The notes: generated by a model not told the origin, from the sequence alone. Shown: positions 17,628 through 27,714, counted from the stretch's first letter. The stretch is DNA of 64,000 nt from Verrucomicrobiia bacterium (GCA_030432565.1 JAUIGV010000022.1:22963-86962), one strand, 5' to 3'. Program-made: numbers and translations.

Positions 17628-20600
17628 ATGAAAATTTTCATCTCGTGTTTGCTTGCTTGCGCAGCGACTTTAATTCTTCACGGGCAAGCCGTCTTTCATT
17701 ACCGGGTCAGCGATTCTGACAGTGCCACCGTCTCCGGAGGCGCTGTTCCGAGTGTCACTGGATCCGATGGTGTGGTCAGTGGACCGGTGAGCCTGTCTGC
17801 AGATATTCCGGTCAATGGGGTCCAGGCAGGAATGGGGAATCGTTCTCTGACATTCGACGGCGGTGCCGGAGTGCTGACTCCGGGGACTCGGCAGCTGCTT
17901 AATGCCAATATTCATGCTGCAGGTGGTTTCACCTTCGAGGCCTGGTTTAAATACACAGGATCCGGCAACGTGAACGCGATTATCGATTACGCGGGCACCG
18001 AAAAATTGGTGCGTCGGGCCGGCGCGACCGGGGTCTCCATGACGGCTTCCGGGGTCGGTGATCCGCTAATTGGGGCGACTGATGTGAACGAGTGGCACTA
18101 CGCTGCTGTCGTTTTCACCTCCACCGGACTCTCCGGCGGAGACGTCACCGGAGATTTTACGTTCTATTTGGATGATAATGCTCCAACCAGCACGCTGACC
18201 AACCAGACGATAAGCGATTTCGGTGACAGCCTCAATCGCACGATTGGGGTTGGGATGCATCCACAAGGATTTGGCGGGGACTATTTTCAGGGGTTCATCT
18301 ATGAACCTCGGGTCAGCCTCGGCGCTTTGACAGGGGGGCAGTTGCTCTTTTCTTCCCGTCCCGGGATCGTTTCCTTCACGGCGACGCCTCAAAACATCAC
18401 GACGGGTCAGAGCAGTATCTTGTCATGGGAAGTTTCGGGAGCGGATTCCGTGACGATCAGTGGGGTGGCCGGGGAGCTGTCGAGCGACATGGGGGACGTC
18501 AACGTGTCGCCAACGACGACCACTTCTTATATCCTCACTGCAAGCAATGCCAGCGGTGACTCGACTTTGCCAGTGACGGTATTTGTCAACGCCGAGCCGC
18601 TCGCGCCCATCCTCAACGAATTCATGGCGGACAATGCCGGAATCGTGAATGACGAAGATGGAGAGACTCCCGATTGGATCGAATTGAAGAACCCGAATCC
18701 ATTTCCCCTCGGGGTCACCGGGTGGTCGCTGACTGACGATCCCTTGCTCCCGCAAAAGTGGACTCTTCCCGCTGGTGCGGAAATTCCTGCCAACGGGTAT
18801 CTCCTCGTGTTTGCATCGGGCAAGAATCGCCGTGTTCCAGATGGTGAATTGCATACTAATTTCCAGCTTTCCAGTGGTGGTGAATATCTGGCGCTTGTGC
18901 GGCCGGACGCTTCGGTCGCGCACGAGTTTTTGCCAGGCTATCCCAATCAATTTGAGGACATCGCATACGGCACCCAACCGGACGGAATGACCTACCGGTT
19001 TCTAACCGACCCAACACCCGGTGGGGAAAACTCAACGGCCGGGGTGATTGGATTTGTCGAGGATACCAAATTTCAACCTGACCGCGGCTTTTACGATACG
19101 GAACAAGTGGTGACGATTACCTGCCCGACGCCGGGCGCGACGATCGTCTACACGACCGACGCCAGCACGCCCAGCCTGTCCAACGGGACGCAGGTTCCGG
19201 CGGCCGATAGCTTCACCCCGCCGGTTGCCACGATCACGATCGGGCAGACGACCACCTTGCGCGCGGCGGCGTTTCTTGAAGACTACAAGCCAACGAACAC
19301 CGACACGCACAGCTATTTCTTTCTCGATGACATCGTCTTGCAGTCTTCCAATGGTAATGCGCCAGCGGGGTGGCCGTCGGGATCGCTGAATGGTCAGAGT
19401 TTCGACTACGGAATGGATCCAAATATCGTGAATGACGAGATTTGGGGGCCGCAGTTGCGTGCCGCGATGTTGCAAATTCCATCGATCTCAATTGTGACCG
19501 ACCAGAATAATCTCACCGGGGCCAGCGATGGAATCTACACCCATGCTGGCAATGATGGTGACACGTGGGAAAGGCCGACTTCGGTCGAGCTTTTGAACCC
19601 GGACAACAGCCCGGCATTTCAAGTGAATGCGGGTGTACGCATTCGCGGAGGTTTCTCGCGTGGAGGGTTCAACCCCAAGCACTCATTCCGCTTGTTTTTC
19701 CGTAGTGAGTATGGACCGTCCCGATTGCGATACCAGTTGTTCGGCTCCGAAGGTGCGGATGATTTTGATAAGATCGATTTGCGCACCGCCCAGAATTACG
19801 CGTGGAGTAACAACACTGGGAATAACGAGTTGCACAACACCTTTATCCGGGACGTGTTCCATCGTGACAGCCAGCGCGACGTCGGGCAACCCTACACACG
19901 AAGCGCCTATTATCATCTCTACCTCAATGGACAATATTGGGGGCTCTACCAGACGCAGGAACGCGCGGAGAGCGCTTACGCCAACACCTACCTTGGCGGT
20001 AGACGGGATGACTGGGATGTGGTCAAACCCTCTGGTGGGAGTGTCAATGCGATCGATGGCACCATCGATGCCTATCGGGCGCTTCACACGCTCGCGCTCG
20101 GCGGATTTTCCTCTGACGCGACCTATTATGCGGTTCAGGGAAAAAACTCCGACGGGAGTGATAATCCTGCTCTTCCGGTCTACCTCGACGTCGATAATCT
20201 GATTGACTACATGCTCATCAATTTCTTTTGCGGAAACAGGGATGGCCCGCTCAACCTAGGCAACAGCGGGCCGAACAATTTTTATGGCATCCGCAATCGC
20301 GAAGTTAGCGCGCGAGATCCCTGGCGTTTTCTTTGTCACGATTCCGAGCATTCGATGGCGGCCTCAAACCATAACGTGAATGTCAACGTTACCACCACCG
20401 TTAGCACTGGCCAGTCGGCGGGTGCTTTTAATCCCCGCTGGCTCAATCAACAGCTTGCGCAGAACGAAAACTATCGCCGTCGCTTCGCAGACCGGGTGCA
20501 GCAACATCTCTTTAATGGCGGTGCGCTCACCGAAGAGAAAAATATCGAACGTTGGAATGCCCGCGCGGCAGAGATTGATCTGGCAATCATCGGAGAGTCG

Positions 20601-22406
20601 GCGCGCTGGGGGGATCAGCACAACGAACCTCCGCTCGACAAGGAGACCTGGGAGGCTGAACTCGACTGGATCACCGACGTGTTTTTTGCCCAGCGCAAGG
20701 ACGTCTTACTCGGACAGTTGCGCACGGCCGGGCTTTTTCCAGGCCTATCGGCACCTGCCTTTAATCAACACGGTGGGCGTGTGCCGAATGGTTTCGGAGT
20801 GGTAATTACCAGTCCTTCCGGTGCCATTTTCTATACCACCGACGGCAGTGATCCGCGCGGCGAGGTGACTCAAACAACGACCTCGCTTCTCAGTGAAGGT
20901 GCCGCCGCGACGGCTTGGATTCCGACAGCTGATATCGGCACCAGTTGGCGGGGTGGGGCGGAACCGTTCGATGACTCGAGCTGGCTCGGGGGCACGACCG
21001 CGATCGGCTACGAAGCCAGCCCTGGCGGAGGAGTGGACTACACCGACTTCATCGGTATTAATGTTGAGGACATGCGTGGGAACGTGACCTCGGTTTATGC
21101 GCGCGTGCCGTTCACTGTCGCTGATCCAACTGCTTTCAATGCGCTATCCCTGAAGATGCGCTATGAAGACGGTTTCGTTGCCTATATCAACGGGATTGAG
21201 GTTGCCAGCGCCAACAAGCCAGCATCACTGCAGTGGGACTCGGCGACCAACAACGGATCCAGCAACGCCGATACCGCCGCCATTGGATTTGAGAATTTCG
21301 ATATCACACCGCACCTGGGCTCTCTGCAAGTGGGTGAAAACGTCCTGGCGATCCATGGCCTTAATGCCAACCTTAACAGCAGTGATCTTTTGCTCGAGCC
21401 AGAGATCACAGGCTCCTTGGTTGAGACCAACGCGTCCGGCATCGCCTATGGCGGCCCCATCACTCTCACCGAGCAGAGCACGCTGCGTGCCGCCGTGTTG
21501 GAGGGCGGGCAATGGTCGGCTCTAACCGAGGCAACATTCCTGATTGATGCCGTGCCCGCCGACGCGGGCAATCTGGTCGTTTCGGAGTTTAGCTATCGCC
21601 CTGCCAGTCCGACCTTGATCGAAAATCCGGATGGCACCTTCGACCGTGGAGATTTCGAGTTTGTTGAGTTGCAGAATATCTCCGATAGTCCGGTCGATCT
21701 CAGCGGTGTAAGTTTCACGGATGGAATCGATTTTCAGTTTCAGGACAATACCGTCCTGCCGGCAGGAGGCTACCTTGTGCTGGTGAAAAATCCGGCTGCC
21801 TTTAGCGCTCGTTACCCCGGAGTTGCGGTGACGGACACTTTTGGTGGAAGTCTCAGTAATGGTGGCGAGCAGGTGATTCTCTCTGGAGCCGATGGCAGCG
21901 AGATTCGTAATTTTACTTACAGCGATCAGTTCCCTTGGCCCACCAGCGCGGATGGCGACGGCTATTCCCTGGTGTTGGCTTGTCCCGGTGCCAATCCCGA
22001 TCACAACGATGCCGCAAGCTGGCAGCCTGCCAGTGGGATTCATGGGACACCGGGATACGCCGGAGGCCAGAGCTATGCAGACTGGGCGATTGCGGAAGGA
22101 ATCATTGGTGCACCCGGAGATGACGATGATTTGGATGGTTTCGCCAACTTGTTTGGATACGCGATTGCCGCACAACCAGCGATTGGGATTGTGGGTAATC
22201 AGTTTAGGGTATCGGTCGACCAGAATCTTTGGGCCAGCGGTGTCCTGCTGGAGGTCCAGATTTCCGATGACCTGAAGGAGTGGACTGCTCTTGTCCCAAT
22301 GGCGGCCAGTCACAATGGTGATGGCACCCGGACCCTGACCTATTTGGGAGCCGGTGCTGACATCACCACGCGGCAGTTCGCCCGGTTGAAGGTGACTCAA
22401 AAGTAA
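17628..22406 (+). CDS. Giant CotH/lamin-tail secreted protein with LamG N-terminus
   Basis: The 1592-aa product starts at the ATG at 17628 behind AAGG. Order: signal peptide; LamG domain (about 22-240) closely matching the preceding gene; an Ig-like domain (242-325); lamin-tail domain (about 325-450, ILNEFMADNAG); chitobiase-like C-terminal domain (about 484-560, IVYTTDASTPS); CotH kinase-like domain (about 618-980); a second chitobiase-like segment (about 1043, IFYTTDGSDPRG); a jelly-roll domain (about 1103-1264); a second lamin-tail domain (about 1314-1440); and a DDDDLDGFANLFGYA tail. CotH folds as a protein kinase; in these secreted giants the activity is untested. It shares this plan with the gene at 40205. 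Confidence 0.86.
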   Translation: MKIFISCLLACAATLILHGQAVFHYRVSDSDSATVSGGAVPSVTGSDGVVSGPVSLSADIPVNGVQAGMGNRSLTFDGGAGVLTPGTRQLLNANIHAAGGFTFEAWFKYTGSGNVNAIIDYAGTEKLVRRAGATGVSMTASGVGDPLIGATDVNEWHYAAVVFTSTGLSGGDVTGDFTFYLDDNAPTSTLTNQTISDFGDSLNRTIGVGMHPQGFGGDYFQGFIYEPRVSLGALTGGQLLFSSRPGIVSFTATPQNITTGQSSILSWEVSGADSVTISGVAGELSSDMGDVNVSPTTTTSYILTASNASGDSTLPVTVFVNAEPLAPILNEFMADNAGIVNDEDGETPDWIELKNPNPFPLGVTGWSLTDDPLLPQKWTLPAGAEIPANGYLLVFASGKNRRVPDGELHTNFQLSSGGEYLALVRPDASVAHEFLPGYPNQFEDIAYGTQPDGMTYRFLTDPTPGGENSTAGVIGFVEDTKFQPDRGFYDTEQVVTITCPTPGATIVYTTDASTPSLSNGTQVPAADSFTPPVATITIGQTTTLRAAAFLEDYKPTNTDTHSYFFLDDIVLQSSNGNAPAGWPSGSLNGQSFDYGMDPNIVNDEIWGPQLRAAMLQIPSISIVTDQNNLTGASDGIYTHAGNDGDTWERPTSVELLNPDNSPAFQVNAGVRIRGGFSRGGFNPKHSFRLFFRSEYGPSRLRYQLFGSEGADDFDKIDLRTAQNYAWSNNTGNNELHNTFIRDVFHRDSQRDVGQPYTRSAYYHLYLNGQYWGLYQTQERAESAYANTYLGGRRDDWDVVKPSGGSVNAIDGTIDAYRALHTLALGGFSSDATYYAVQGKNSDGSDNPALPVYLDVDNLIDYMLINFFCGNRDGPLNLGNSGPNNFYGIRNREVSARDPWRFLCHDSEHSMAASNHNVNVNVTTTVSTGQSAGAFNPRWLNQQLAQNENYRRRFADRVQQHLFNGGALTEEKNIERWNARAAEIDLAIIGESARWGDQHNEPPLDKETWEAELDWITDVFFAQRKDVLLGQLRTAGLFPGLSAPAFNQHGGRVPNGFGVVITSPSGAIFYTTDGSDPRGEVTQTTTSLLSEGAAATAWIPTADIGTSWRGGAEPFDDSSWLGGTTAIGYEASPGGGVDYTDFIGINVEDMRGNVTSVYARVPFTVADPTAFNALSLKMRYEDGFVAYINGIEVASANKPASLQWDSATNNGSSNADTAAIGFENFDITPHLGSLQVGENVLAIHGLNANLNSSDLLLEPEITGSLVETNASGIAYGGPITLTEQSTLRAAVLEGGQWSALTEATFLIDAVPADAGNLVVSEFSYRPASPTLIENPDGTFDRGDFEFVELQNISDSPVDLSGVSFTDGIDFQFQDNTVLPAGGYLVLVKNPAAFSARYPGVAVTDTFGGSLSNGGEQVILSGADGSEIRNFTYSDQFPWPTSADGDGYSLVLACPGANPDHNDAASWQPASGIHGTPGYAGGQSYADWAIAEGIIGAPGDDDDLDGFANLFGYAIAAQPAIGIVGNQFRVSVDQNLWASGVLLEVQISDDLKEWTALVPMAASHNGDGTRTLTYLGAGADITTRQFARLKVTQK

Positions 22407-22445
22407 GCAGGAAGCCGACGCTTTTGGCCAAGTCGGTGACTCTGG

Positions 22446-23552
22446 CTAGGACAGATTTTTGAGGATGGTCGCGCCCATTTCGGCAGTGTTCACCTTGGTT
22501 TCACCTTCAGCGCCAGTGAAGAGATCGCCGGTTCGAAGGCCTGAATCGATGGTGGCTTGGACGGCGGCATCGATGGCGTCGGCTGCGGCGGTTTCGCCAA
22601 GTGAGTAGCGGAGCATCATTGAGACGGAGAGAATTTGTGCGATGGGATTGGCGATGCCCTGGCCGGCGATGTCGGGAGCTGAACCACCGGAGGGTTCATA
22701 CATTCCGAAGTAAAGCCCGCTGGCCTTTGCTTCGCCCAGCGAGGCTGAAGGAAGCATGCCAAGTGATCCGGAAATCATGGCCATTTCGTCGGAAAGGATG
22801 TCGCCGAAGAGGTTTTCGGTGACGAGGACGTCAAAGGAGTCCGGGCGCTTGACCAATTGCATCGCGGCGTTGTCGACATAGAGGTGATCCATGGTGACTT
22901 CAGGATATAGCGCTGCCACTTCGTTGGCGGTTTCGCGCCAGAGAACAGAGGTTGCGAGGACGTTTGCTTTATCTACTGAAGTGAGTCGCTTGTCGCGCCC
23001 CATGGCAGCCTTGAAGGCGACATGTAAAATATTTTCGATTTCCGACTTCTTGTAAACCATGGTGTCGAAGGCGACGGGTTCACCATTGCGATCTTCGCGG
23101 CCCTTGGGCTCGCCAAAGTAGATGCCACCGGTGAGTTCCCGCACGCAGAGGACATCGAAGCCATTCGGGATGAGCTCATTTTTGACGGGCGAGGCGTGGG
23201 TCAGAGCCGGGAGACAGGATCCGGGGCGGAGGTTGGCGAAAAGGCCAAAGTGTTTCCGCAAGGGCAGGAGGGCGCCGCGCTCGGGCTGGATGTCGGGAGG
23301 AAGGTTTTCCCACTTGGGACCGCCGACGGAACCAAAGAGGATGGCATCAGCCTTTTCGCTGGCTTCGATCGTTTCCCTCGGGAGAGGGGTCTCGTTGTTG
23401 GTTGCGTCGAGGGCTGCTCCGCCCACGAGGTGAGTGGAGCGGGAGATTTCAAAATCAAATCTAGTGGAGACGGCGTCGAGGACTTCGAGGGCGACATCCA
23501 TGACTTCGGGGCCGATTCCGTCGCCGGGGAGCACTGTGATGGTGTGAGGCAT
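22446..23552 (-). CDS. leuB: 3-isopropylmalate dehydrogenase
   Basis: The 368-aa cytoplasmic enzyme performs the NAD-dependent oxidative decarboxylation of 3-isopropylmalate in leucine synthesis. It has the N-terminal DGIGPEV motif, the [14 protein letters not shown] substrate loop, the [20 protein letters not shown] metal-binding block and the [17 protein letters not shown]-binding loop. Length and start ([14 protein letters not shown]) are standard. It is not next to leuA (56973) or to leuCD, which are not in the window, so the pathway genes are scattered. Confidence 0.97.
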   Translation of the reverse strand: MPHTITVLPGDGIGPEVMDVALEVLDAVSTRFDFEISRSTHLVGGAALDATNNETPLPRETIEASEKADAILFGSVGGPKWENLPPDIQPERGALLPLRKHFGLFANLRPGSCLPALTHASPVKNELIPNGFDVLCVRELTGGIYFGEPKGREDRNGEPVAFDTMVYKKSEIENILHVAFKAAMGRDKRLTSVDKANVLATSVLWRETANEVAALYPEVTMDHLYVDNAAMQLVKRPDSFDVLVTENLFGDILSDEMAMISGSLGMLPSASLGEAKASGLYFGMYEPSGGSAPDIAGQGIANPIAQILSVSMMLRYSLGETAAADAIDAAVQATIDSGLRTGDLFTGAEGETKVNTAEMGATILKNLS

Positions 23553-23716
23553 GGGCTTGTCTAGTTTGAAGAGCGGAAATGCTAAACTCTAAAATTGGCA
23601 AAATCGAGTTCCCGGGCAGAAAGTCTTCCGCAACCGCAGGGTGCCGGTGCGGGCTTCCGTTATTTTAAATTGGGCATGCGTTTGAGACGTCCTTCTTTTC
23701 TGTTTTTTTAGTAGCC

Positions 23717-23974
23717 GTGAAGCCTTTTGCCTTGAGTGCTTTGATGATGTCTTTGACTTTGAGCAAAGCTTCAGCTGTCGCGACGGTGTCGGCTTGATCT
23801 CAAACTTCGGTTCCGACAGTTACTTTGGAGTCGTGGGCTGACGTGATTGATGGTGCCAACGGCGCCACTTTGAATCGAATCGACGATGGCTACGGGCCGG
23901 GGATTGACCGGATCGACGTGGTTGTGCCAAAGCCGGATGAGGGATGGTTCTTTATGCGGGTTGGAGCTCCTTGA
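23717..23974 (+). pseudogene. Small secreted-protein gene with in-frame TGA
   Basis: From the GTG at 23717 the frame encodes a clear signal peptide (MKPFALSALMMSLTLSKASA...), then hits TGA at 23795-23797 (codon 27), and stays open for 58 further codons to the TGA at 23972. The second part starts SQTSVPTVTLESWADVIDG and ends GWFFMRVGAP, which resembles the LESS..DL...RFFRV ending of larger verrucomicrobial exported proteins. I read it as a remnant: a signal peptide joined to a C-terminal end with a nonsense change or internal deletion. A sequencing error at the TGA is possible. Its 3' end overlaps the GNAT gene by 23 bp. Confidence 0.45.
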
Positions 23975-24518
23975 ATGTTTTGCGCATGATCCATTCGAGG
24001 TCTACTTGATCTCCGACGGGAAAGCCGTATTCGCCGATTTTTTCAAAGCCGTATTTTTGGTAGAACCTGATGGCACGAGGGTTTTCGCTGAAGACGCTGA
24101 CGTAGATTTCGTCAGTGTTAATCGACCGAAAGTAGTTCATGGCCCACTCCATGAGTCGGTCACCGAGTCCCTTGCCCAGGAATGATTTCCGCACATAGAC
24201 CTGCCAAATCTCTCCTGCGTCAGGCGAGGGTGATTCGGCGGGGACATGAACAGGGCCGACTTTGATAAAGGCAACGAGTTCACCGTCGGACTCGATGACG
24301 CGATGAGTGAGTTTGGGGTCGGCGAGTTCTTGGGCGACGACGGCGTCGGAATAGACTTCCTTGAGAAAGTGGTTGAGATCTTCCTGGCGATAAAGGGTGC
24401 CGAAAGTCTCAATGAATGTGCTCCGTCCGAGCTCGGCAAGATGCGGGGTGTCTTCGATCTCCGGATTACGGAGTTGGAATTCTCCGTTCATGGACGTTTC
24501 GTTATTCGGTGGGCTCAA
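23952..24518 (-). CDS. GNAT-family N-acetyltransferase
   Basis: The 188-aa product has the GNAT core: VYVRKSFLGKGLGDRLMEWA carries the acetyl-CoA pyrophosphate-binding Q/RxxGxG/A motif, and VFSENPRAIRFYQKYGF is the typical late helix with the conserved Tyr. The acceptor is unknown. If the ATG at 24518 is used, the gene overlaps the DUF1080 stop by 17 bp; the ATG at 24491 would avoid overlap and starts MNGEFQLR, also plausible. Same orientation as DUF1080, so probably co-transcribed. Confidence 0.88.
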   Translation of the reverse strand: MSPPNNETSMNGEFQLRNPEIEDTPHLAELGRSTFIETFGTLYRQEDLNHFLKEVYSDAVVAQELADPKLTHRVIESDGELVAFIKVGPVHVPAESPSPDAGEIWQVYVRKSFLGKGLGDRLMEWAMNYFRSINTDEIYVSVFSENPRAIRFYQKYGFEKIGEYGFPVGDQVDLEWIMRKTFKELQPA

Positions 24519-25272
24519 GTTGCTTGAGCTGGATGTTCCGGAACCAGACGGGTTGGCCTTCGGCCTGCAGGGCGATGTGTCCGTGCGAAAGTTGGAGGGG
24601 CGCGCCAGCGGCGAAAAGGTCTTTCGTTGGGACTACGGCTCCCCTGGGGTCAAGTTGTGGCTTTTGGTAGCGCAGGACTTCCTTTCCGTTCACGCGATGA
24701 ATGATCTCTTTATTCCCTCGAACTTCGATTTCGATCTTCACCCACTGATCGGCCGGGATGGTGGGGGCGGAGGATTGTACGATGTGCTGGGTGATGAGCT
24801 TTCCATCCATTTCCAGATTGGTGCCGGGGGTGCAAACGTTGCCGGTGGGGCGCTTGCCTTTGTCTTCGTCGGCGAGGAATTGAAACTCAAGGCTGACGGG
24901 AAAGCCTTGGTTGAGAGTCATGCTTTGAGGAGGTTGCGAGTGAACCATGATGCCGCTGTTGAGGTTCACGTAACCGGGAGCGTCTTCCATCATCTTTCCG
25001 GCAAACTTGTATTCCATGCGGAGAATGTAGTGGGAGTAGGAGAGGTTGGAGTAGAGGTGGCCGAACTTACCTTCGAATTTCGGGTATTTGTCGTATTCGC
25101 ATTTCAAGATGCCATCTTCCACGCGGAAGGTGTTGAAGGCGTTTTCTCCGAGAGGGTGTTTGGCGATTTTCGGAGTCCAGCCGGAGAGGTCTTTTCCGTT
25201 AAAAAGGGTGACCCACTCCGAGGCGTGGAGGGGGAGGGAAAGCGCGGCGGTGAGAATGAGTTTGCGAATCAT
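24502..25272 (-). CDS. DUF1080 (3-keto-disaccharide hydrolase-like) protein
   Basis: The 256-aa product has a signal peptide (MIRKLILTAALSLPLHASE) and one DUF1080/LamG-like jelly-roll domain marked by LFNGKDLSGW near the N-terminus and the closing FRNIQLKQL. Members of this family in PVC and Bacteroidota bacteria include 3-keto-glycoside hydrolases and other glycan-active proteins; the location is periplasmic or outer surface. I place the start at 25272; an ATG four codons upstream is possible. Confidence 0.88.
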   Translation of the reverse strand: MIRKLILTAALSLPLHASEWVTLFNGKDLSGWTPKIAKHPLGENAFNTFRVEDGILKCEYDKYPKFEGKFGHLYSNLSYSHYILRMEYKFAGKMMEDAPGYVNLNSGIMVHSQPPQSMTLNQGFPVSLEFQFLADEDKGKRPTGNVCTPGTNLEMDGKLITQHIVQSSAPTIPADQWVKIEIEVRGNKEIIHRVNGKEVLRYQKPQLDPRGAVVPTKDLFAAGAPLQLSHGHIALQAEGQPVWFRNIQLKQLEPTE

Positions 25273-25341
25273 GGAAGAGATCATGTCATCTTGACCTGAT
25301 TTGAAAAGCGACCTTTCTTGTCGATGGTTTTCCGCAGTGGC

Positions 25342-26262
25342 TTAGTTGGGCTTCTGCCGGACGATCATCGCGTTGAGAGGCATAGGGAGGGCCACCCGTG
25401 TCTCCTGTTGCTTCATCTTCATTTTATGGAGAAGAGCCACCGCTTGCTCATACTGGTCTTTTGCAGAGGTGTAATTACTCTGTTTCAAGGCAAGCGAAAT
25501 GGAATCGTCCTGACGCTCATCGGTGATTTTCGCGAGGGCTTCAAATTGCAAGTCCAGCAGCTTGATTTGGGCGGTGAGTTTTTTGCGAGTGGCTTCGTCA
25601 TCGCCCGCGACTTGCAGTTGGGCTTTCGCCATTGCGGCTTTGCTTTGGAGGGCGGCGAGGTCTTTGCGGGCTTCGGTATAAAGTTCCAATTCGGCTTTCC
25701 CGAGCGGGTTGGGAATGTGGTCGAAATACGGGATCCCGTATTGCTGGATCAGGACGGTGAGTTCCTTGCGGTGGTCTTGGACGAGGTTCGACTGCGCGAT
25801 GAGTTCGTTATCCAGTGCCACGAGAGTTGCGTGGGAAGTTGAAAATTCGAAGTCTTCCCGGATTTCAAGGTAGGCGTCGATGAGGTCATTGATGATTTTC
25901 TTGCCTGATATTTTTTCGCTGGAGGCGACGGTGATTTTGGCCATGTCGGTTCCTTCGATTCTGGTGACTTTGAGGGAGTTTTTAATGCGATTGAGATCGG
26001 CCTTGAGGTCGGCCCACTTGCCTTTATGGGAGGCCTTCTCCAGGACTTCTCCCATCGAAATGCTGGCGATTTCATTGGCGATGAAGTTGTCAGTGCGAAT
26101 CGCCGGATCAGCGAGAACGAGGCTGCTTGGGAGGATTTGCACGATCGCGGTGCTGACCCTGGCGTCTGTTGTGGCCTTTTCCTCATGGTGATCTCCGTGG
26201 GCGGAGTCACAGGAAGGGAGGGCGAAGAGGAAGGTGGAAATGAGGAGAAGGGCTTTTGACAT
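25342..26262 (-). CDS. Lipoprotein resembling a Wzz/GumC periplasmic domain
   Basis: The 306-aa product has a lipoprotein-type signal with Cys18 (FLFALPSCDS). After a His/Glu-rich linker, the region from about 37 follows the pattern of polysaccharide chain-length determinants: a VQILPSS strand, EIASISMGEVLEKA, then a KVTRIEGTDMAKITVASS strand and a long helical hairpin (about 130-280) rich in Ala, Leu and Lys. The two TM helices that anchor true Wzz/GumC proteins are missing; lipidation replaces them. Function is inferred by resemblance only. Confidence 0.6.
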   Translation of the reverse strand: MSKALLLISTFLFALPSCDSAHGDHHEEKATTDARVSTAIVQILPSSLVLADPAIRTDNFIANEIASISMGEVLEKASHKGKWADLKADLNRIKNSLKVTRIEGTDMAKITVASSEKISGKKIINDLIDAYLEIREDFEFSTSHATLVALDNELIAQSNLVQDHRKELTVLIQQYGIPYFDHIPNPLGKAELELYTEARKDLAALQSKAAMAKAQLQVAGDDEATRKKLTAQIKLLDLQFEALAKITDERQDDSISLALKQSNYTSAKDQYEQAVALLHKMKMKQQETRVALPMPLNAMIVRQKPN

Positions 26263-26361
26263 GACTAGGGTTTAGAGCGGTGAGACCAAAAGAAGCAAGC
26301 AGGCGTTCAATGAACTAGAAAAAGATTCGGCAGCGCGCTTTGGTTTGTCAGACTTTTGGCC

Positions 26362-27714
26362 ATGCGAATCCTTTTGCTCAGCGTCTGTTTGATAAGCTCG
26401 GTTCCGGCTGAATCAGTGGCTTTGGATTCATTGCTGGAAACACCCGAGCTGAAGCCTGCTTCAGTCGGGGTGTTTGTGATTCCGCTGGACGGCGGGGAGA
26501 CGGCTTTGGAGTGGCGGGCGGACAAGGCCTTGATTCCGGCTTCGACTATGAAGGCGGTGACGACGGCGACGGCGATGCAAGTTTTGGGACCGGAATTTTG
26601 TTTTGAGACCCATCTTTATCAAAAAGGGAATGACCTGGTGGTGAAGGGAGGAGGCGACCCGACGCTTGGCGCAACGGGCGCGGAGGGGGCGTTTTCAAAC
26701 TGGCTCACGGAGATGAAATCGCATGGAGTAAACGAGTTTGAAGATCTATGGATCGATCCGACCCGTTTCGAAGAACAGCGGGCTCCCAATGAATGGCCGT
26801 CGGGAGATGTGGGGAATTATTATGGCGCGGGGCCATCGGGGGCGAATTATCACCTGAACTCATTTTCGCTCACCTTTAAAACGGGTTCGGTTGGTGAGCG
26901 GGCTCGTTTGAGCAGGGTTTTTCCAAAGCCTCCCGGCGTGGAGATTTTGAACTACATGCGGACCGGGTCGGCGAACAGTGGTGATCAGGGATATGTCTAT
27001 GGCATCCCGGGGTCGAAGGTTTTGACCTTGCGAGGAACGGTACCGGCCCGGGGAACCTTTACAATCAAAGGGGCTTTGCCGGAGCCTCCGTTGATGCTTG
27101 GCACCGCTTTGAAAAGTTACCTTGTGGGGAAGGGGATCGAGGTTAACGGGCAGGTGAAAGTCGGACCGATTGATGTTGGTGGAATCGCTCCTTTTCACGT
27201 TTCGAAGTCACCTTCACTGGCCAAGATTATCAAAGGAACAAACCATCGAAGCGTGAACCTCTATGCCGATTCGATTTTTAAGATTCTGACACCCGTCGGA
27301 TCGACCAAAGCGTCGATCGACAAAGTGAAGACGCATTGGCAGAAGCAGGGAGTGGATTTGACGGGGTTCGTAATGCACGATGGATCCGGATTGTCGCCTC
27401 GCGGCGTGATCACGCCACGCCAGCTCGGGATGATCTTAAAAATGGCGCGGGGGCACGAGACGGGGCCGGCTTTTCTGGAGAGCCTGCCGTTGGCAGGGAA
27501 ATCGGGAACTCTTGTGGGATTTGGAAAGGGGACGACGATCGAGAATAATGTGCGTGCAAAATCGGGTGGCTTGACCGGAGTTCGGGCTTATGCGGGATAT
27601 TTCACTGGTCAGAGCGGCCGTGAGTATGCCTTTGCAGTCATGGTCAATAATGCGATTGGATCCCCAACCGGAAAATTGGCAAGCTTCCTCGCGGATTTGG
27701 TGGATGAGAGCTGA
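26362..27714 (+). CDS. dacB: D-Ala-D-Ala carboxypeptidase/endopeptidase, PBP4 type (S13)
   Basis: The 450-aa product is a periplasmic low-molecular-mass penicillin-binding protein that trims or cleaves peptidoglycan peptides. It has a signal peptide (MRILLLSVCLISSVPAES) and the three active-site motifs in order: STMK at 61-64 (nucleophile Ser61), SVN at 297-299 and KSG at 380-382 (the KTG box with Ser in the middle). The large insertion between STMK and SVN is typical of PBP4. The ATG at 26362 is chosen over a TTG two codons upstream. It is divergent from the Wzz-like lipoprotein gene. Confidence 0.92.
   Translation: MRILLLSVCLISSVPAESVALDSLLETPELKPASVGVFVIPLDGGETALEWRADKALIPASTMKAVTTATAMQVLGPEFCFETHLYQKGNDLVVKGGGDPTLGATGAEGAFSNWLTEMKSHGVNEFEDLWIDPTRFEEQRAPNEWPSGDVGNYYGAGPSGANYHLNSFSLTFKTGSVGERARLSRVFPKPPGVEILNYMRTGSANSGDQGYVYGIPGSKVLTLRGTVPARGTFTIKGALPEPPLMLGTALKSYLVGKGIEVNGQVKVGPIDVGGIAPFHVSKSPSLAKIIKGTNHRSVNLYADSIFKILTPVGSTKASIDKVKTHWQKQGVDLTGFVMHDGSGLSPRGVITPRQLGMILKMARGHETGPAFLESLPLAGKSGTLVGFGKGTTIENNVRAKSGGLTGVRAYAGYFTGQSGREYAFAVMVNNAIGSPTGKLASFLADLVDES

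Noticed and set aside
21522..22400. 292-aa minus-strand frame opposite the CotH giant
   Set aside because: Shadow of the lamin-tail coding sequence; no start signal or recognisable domain.
23717..23974. Selenocysteine or reassigned TGA at 23795
   Set aside because: Genes across the window use TGA as a normal stop (for example NRDE, ATP-grasp, DinB-like), the residue after a signal peptide is an unlikely Sec site, and I see no SECIS-like hairpin directly after it.
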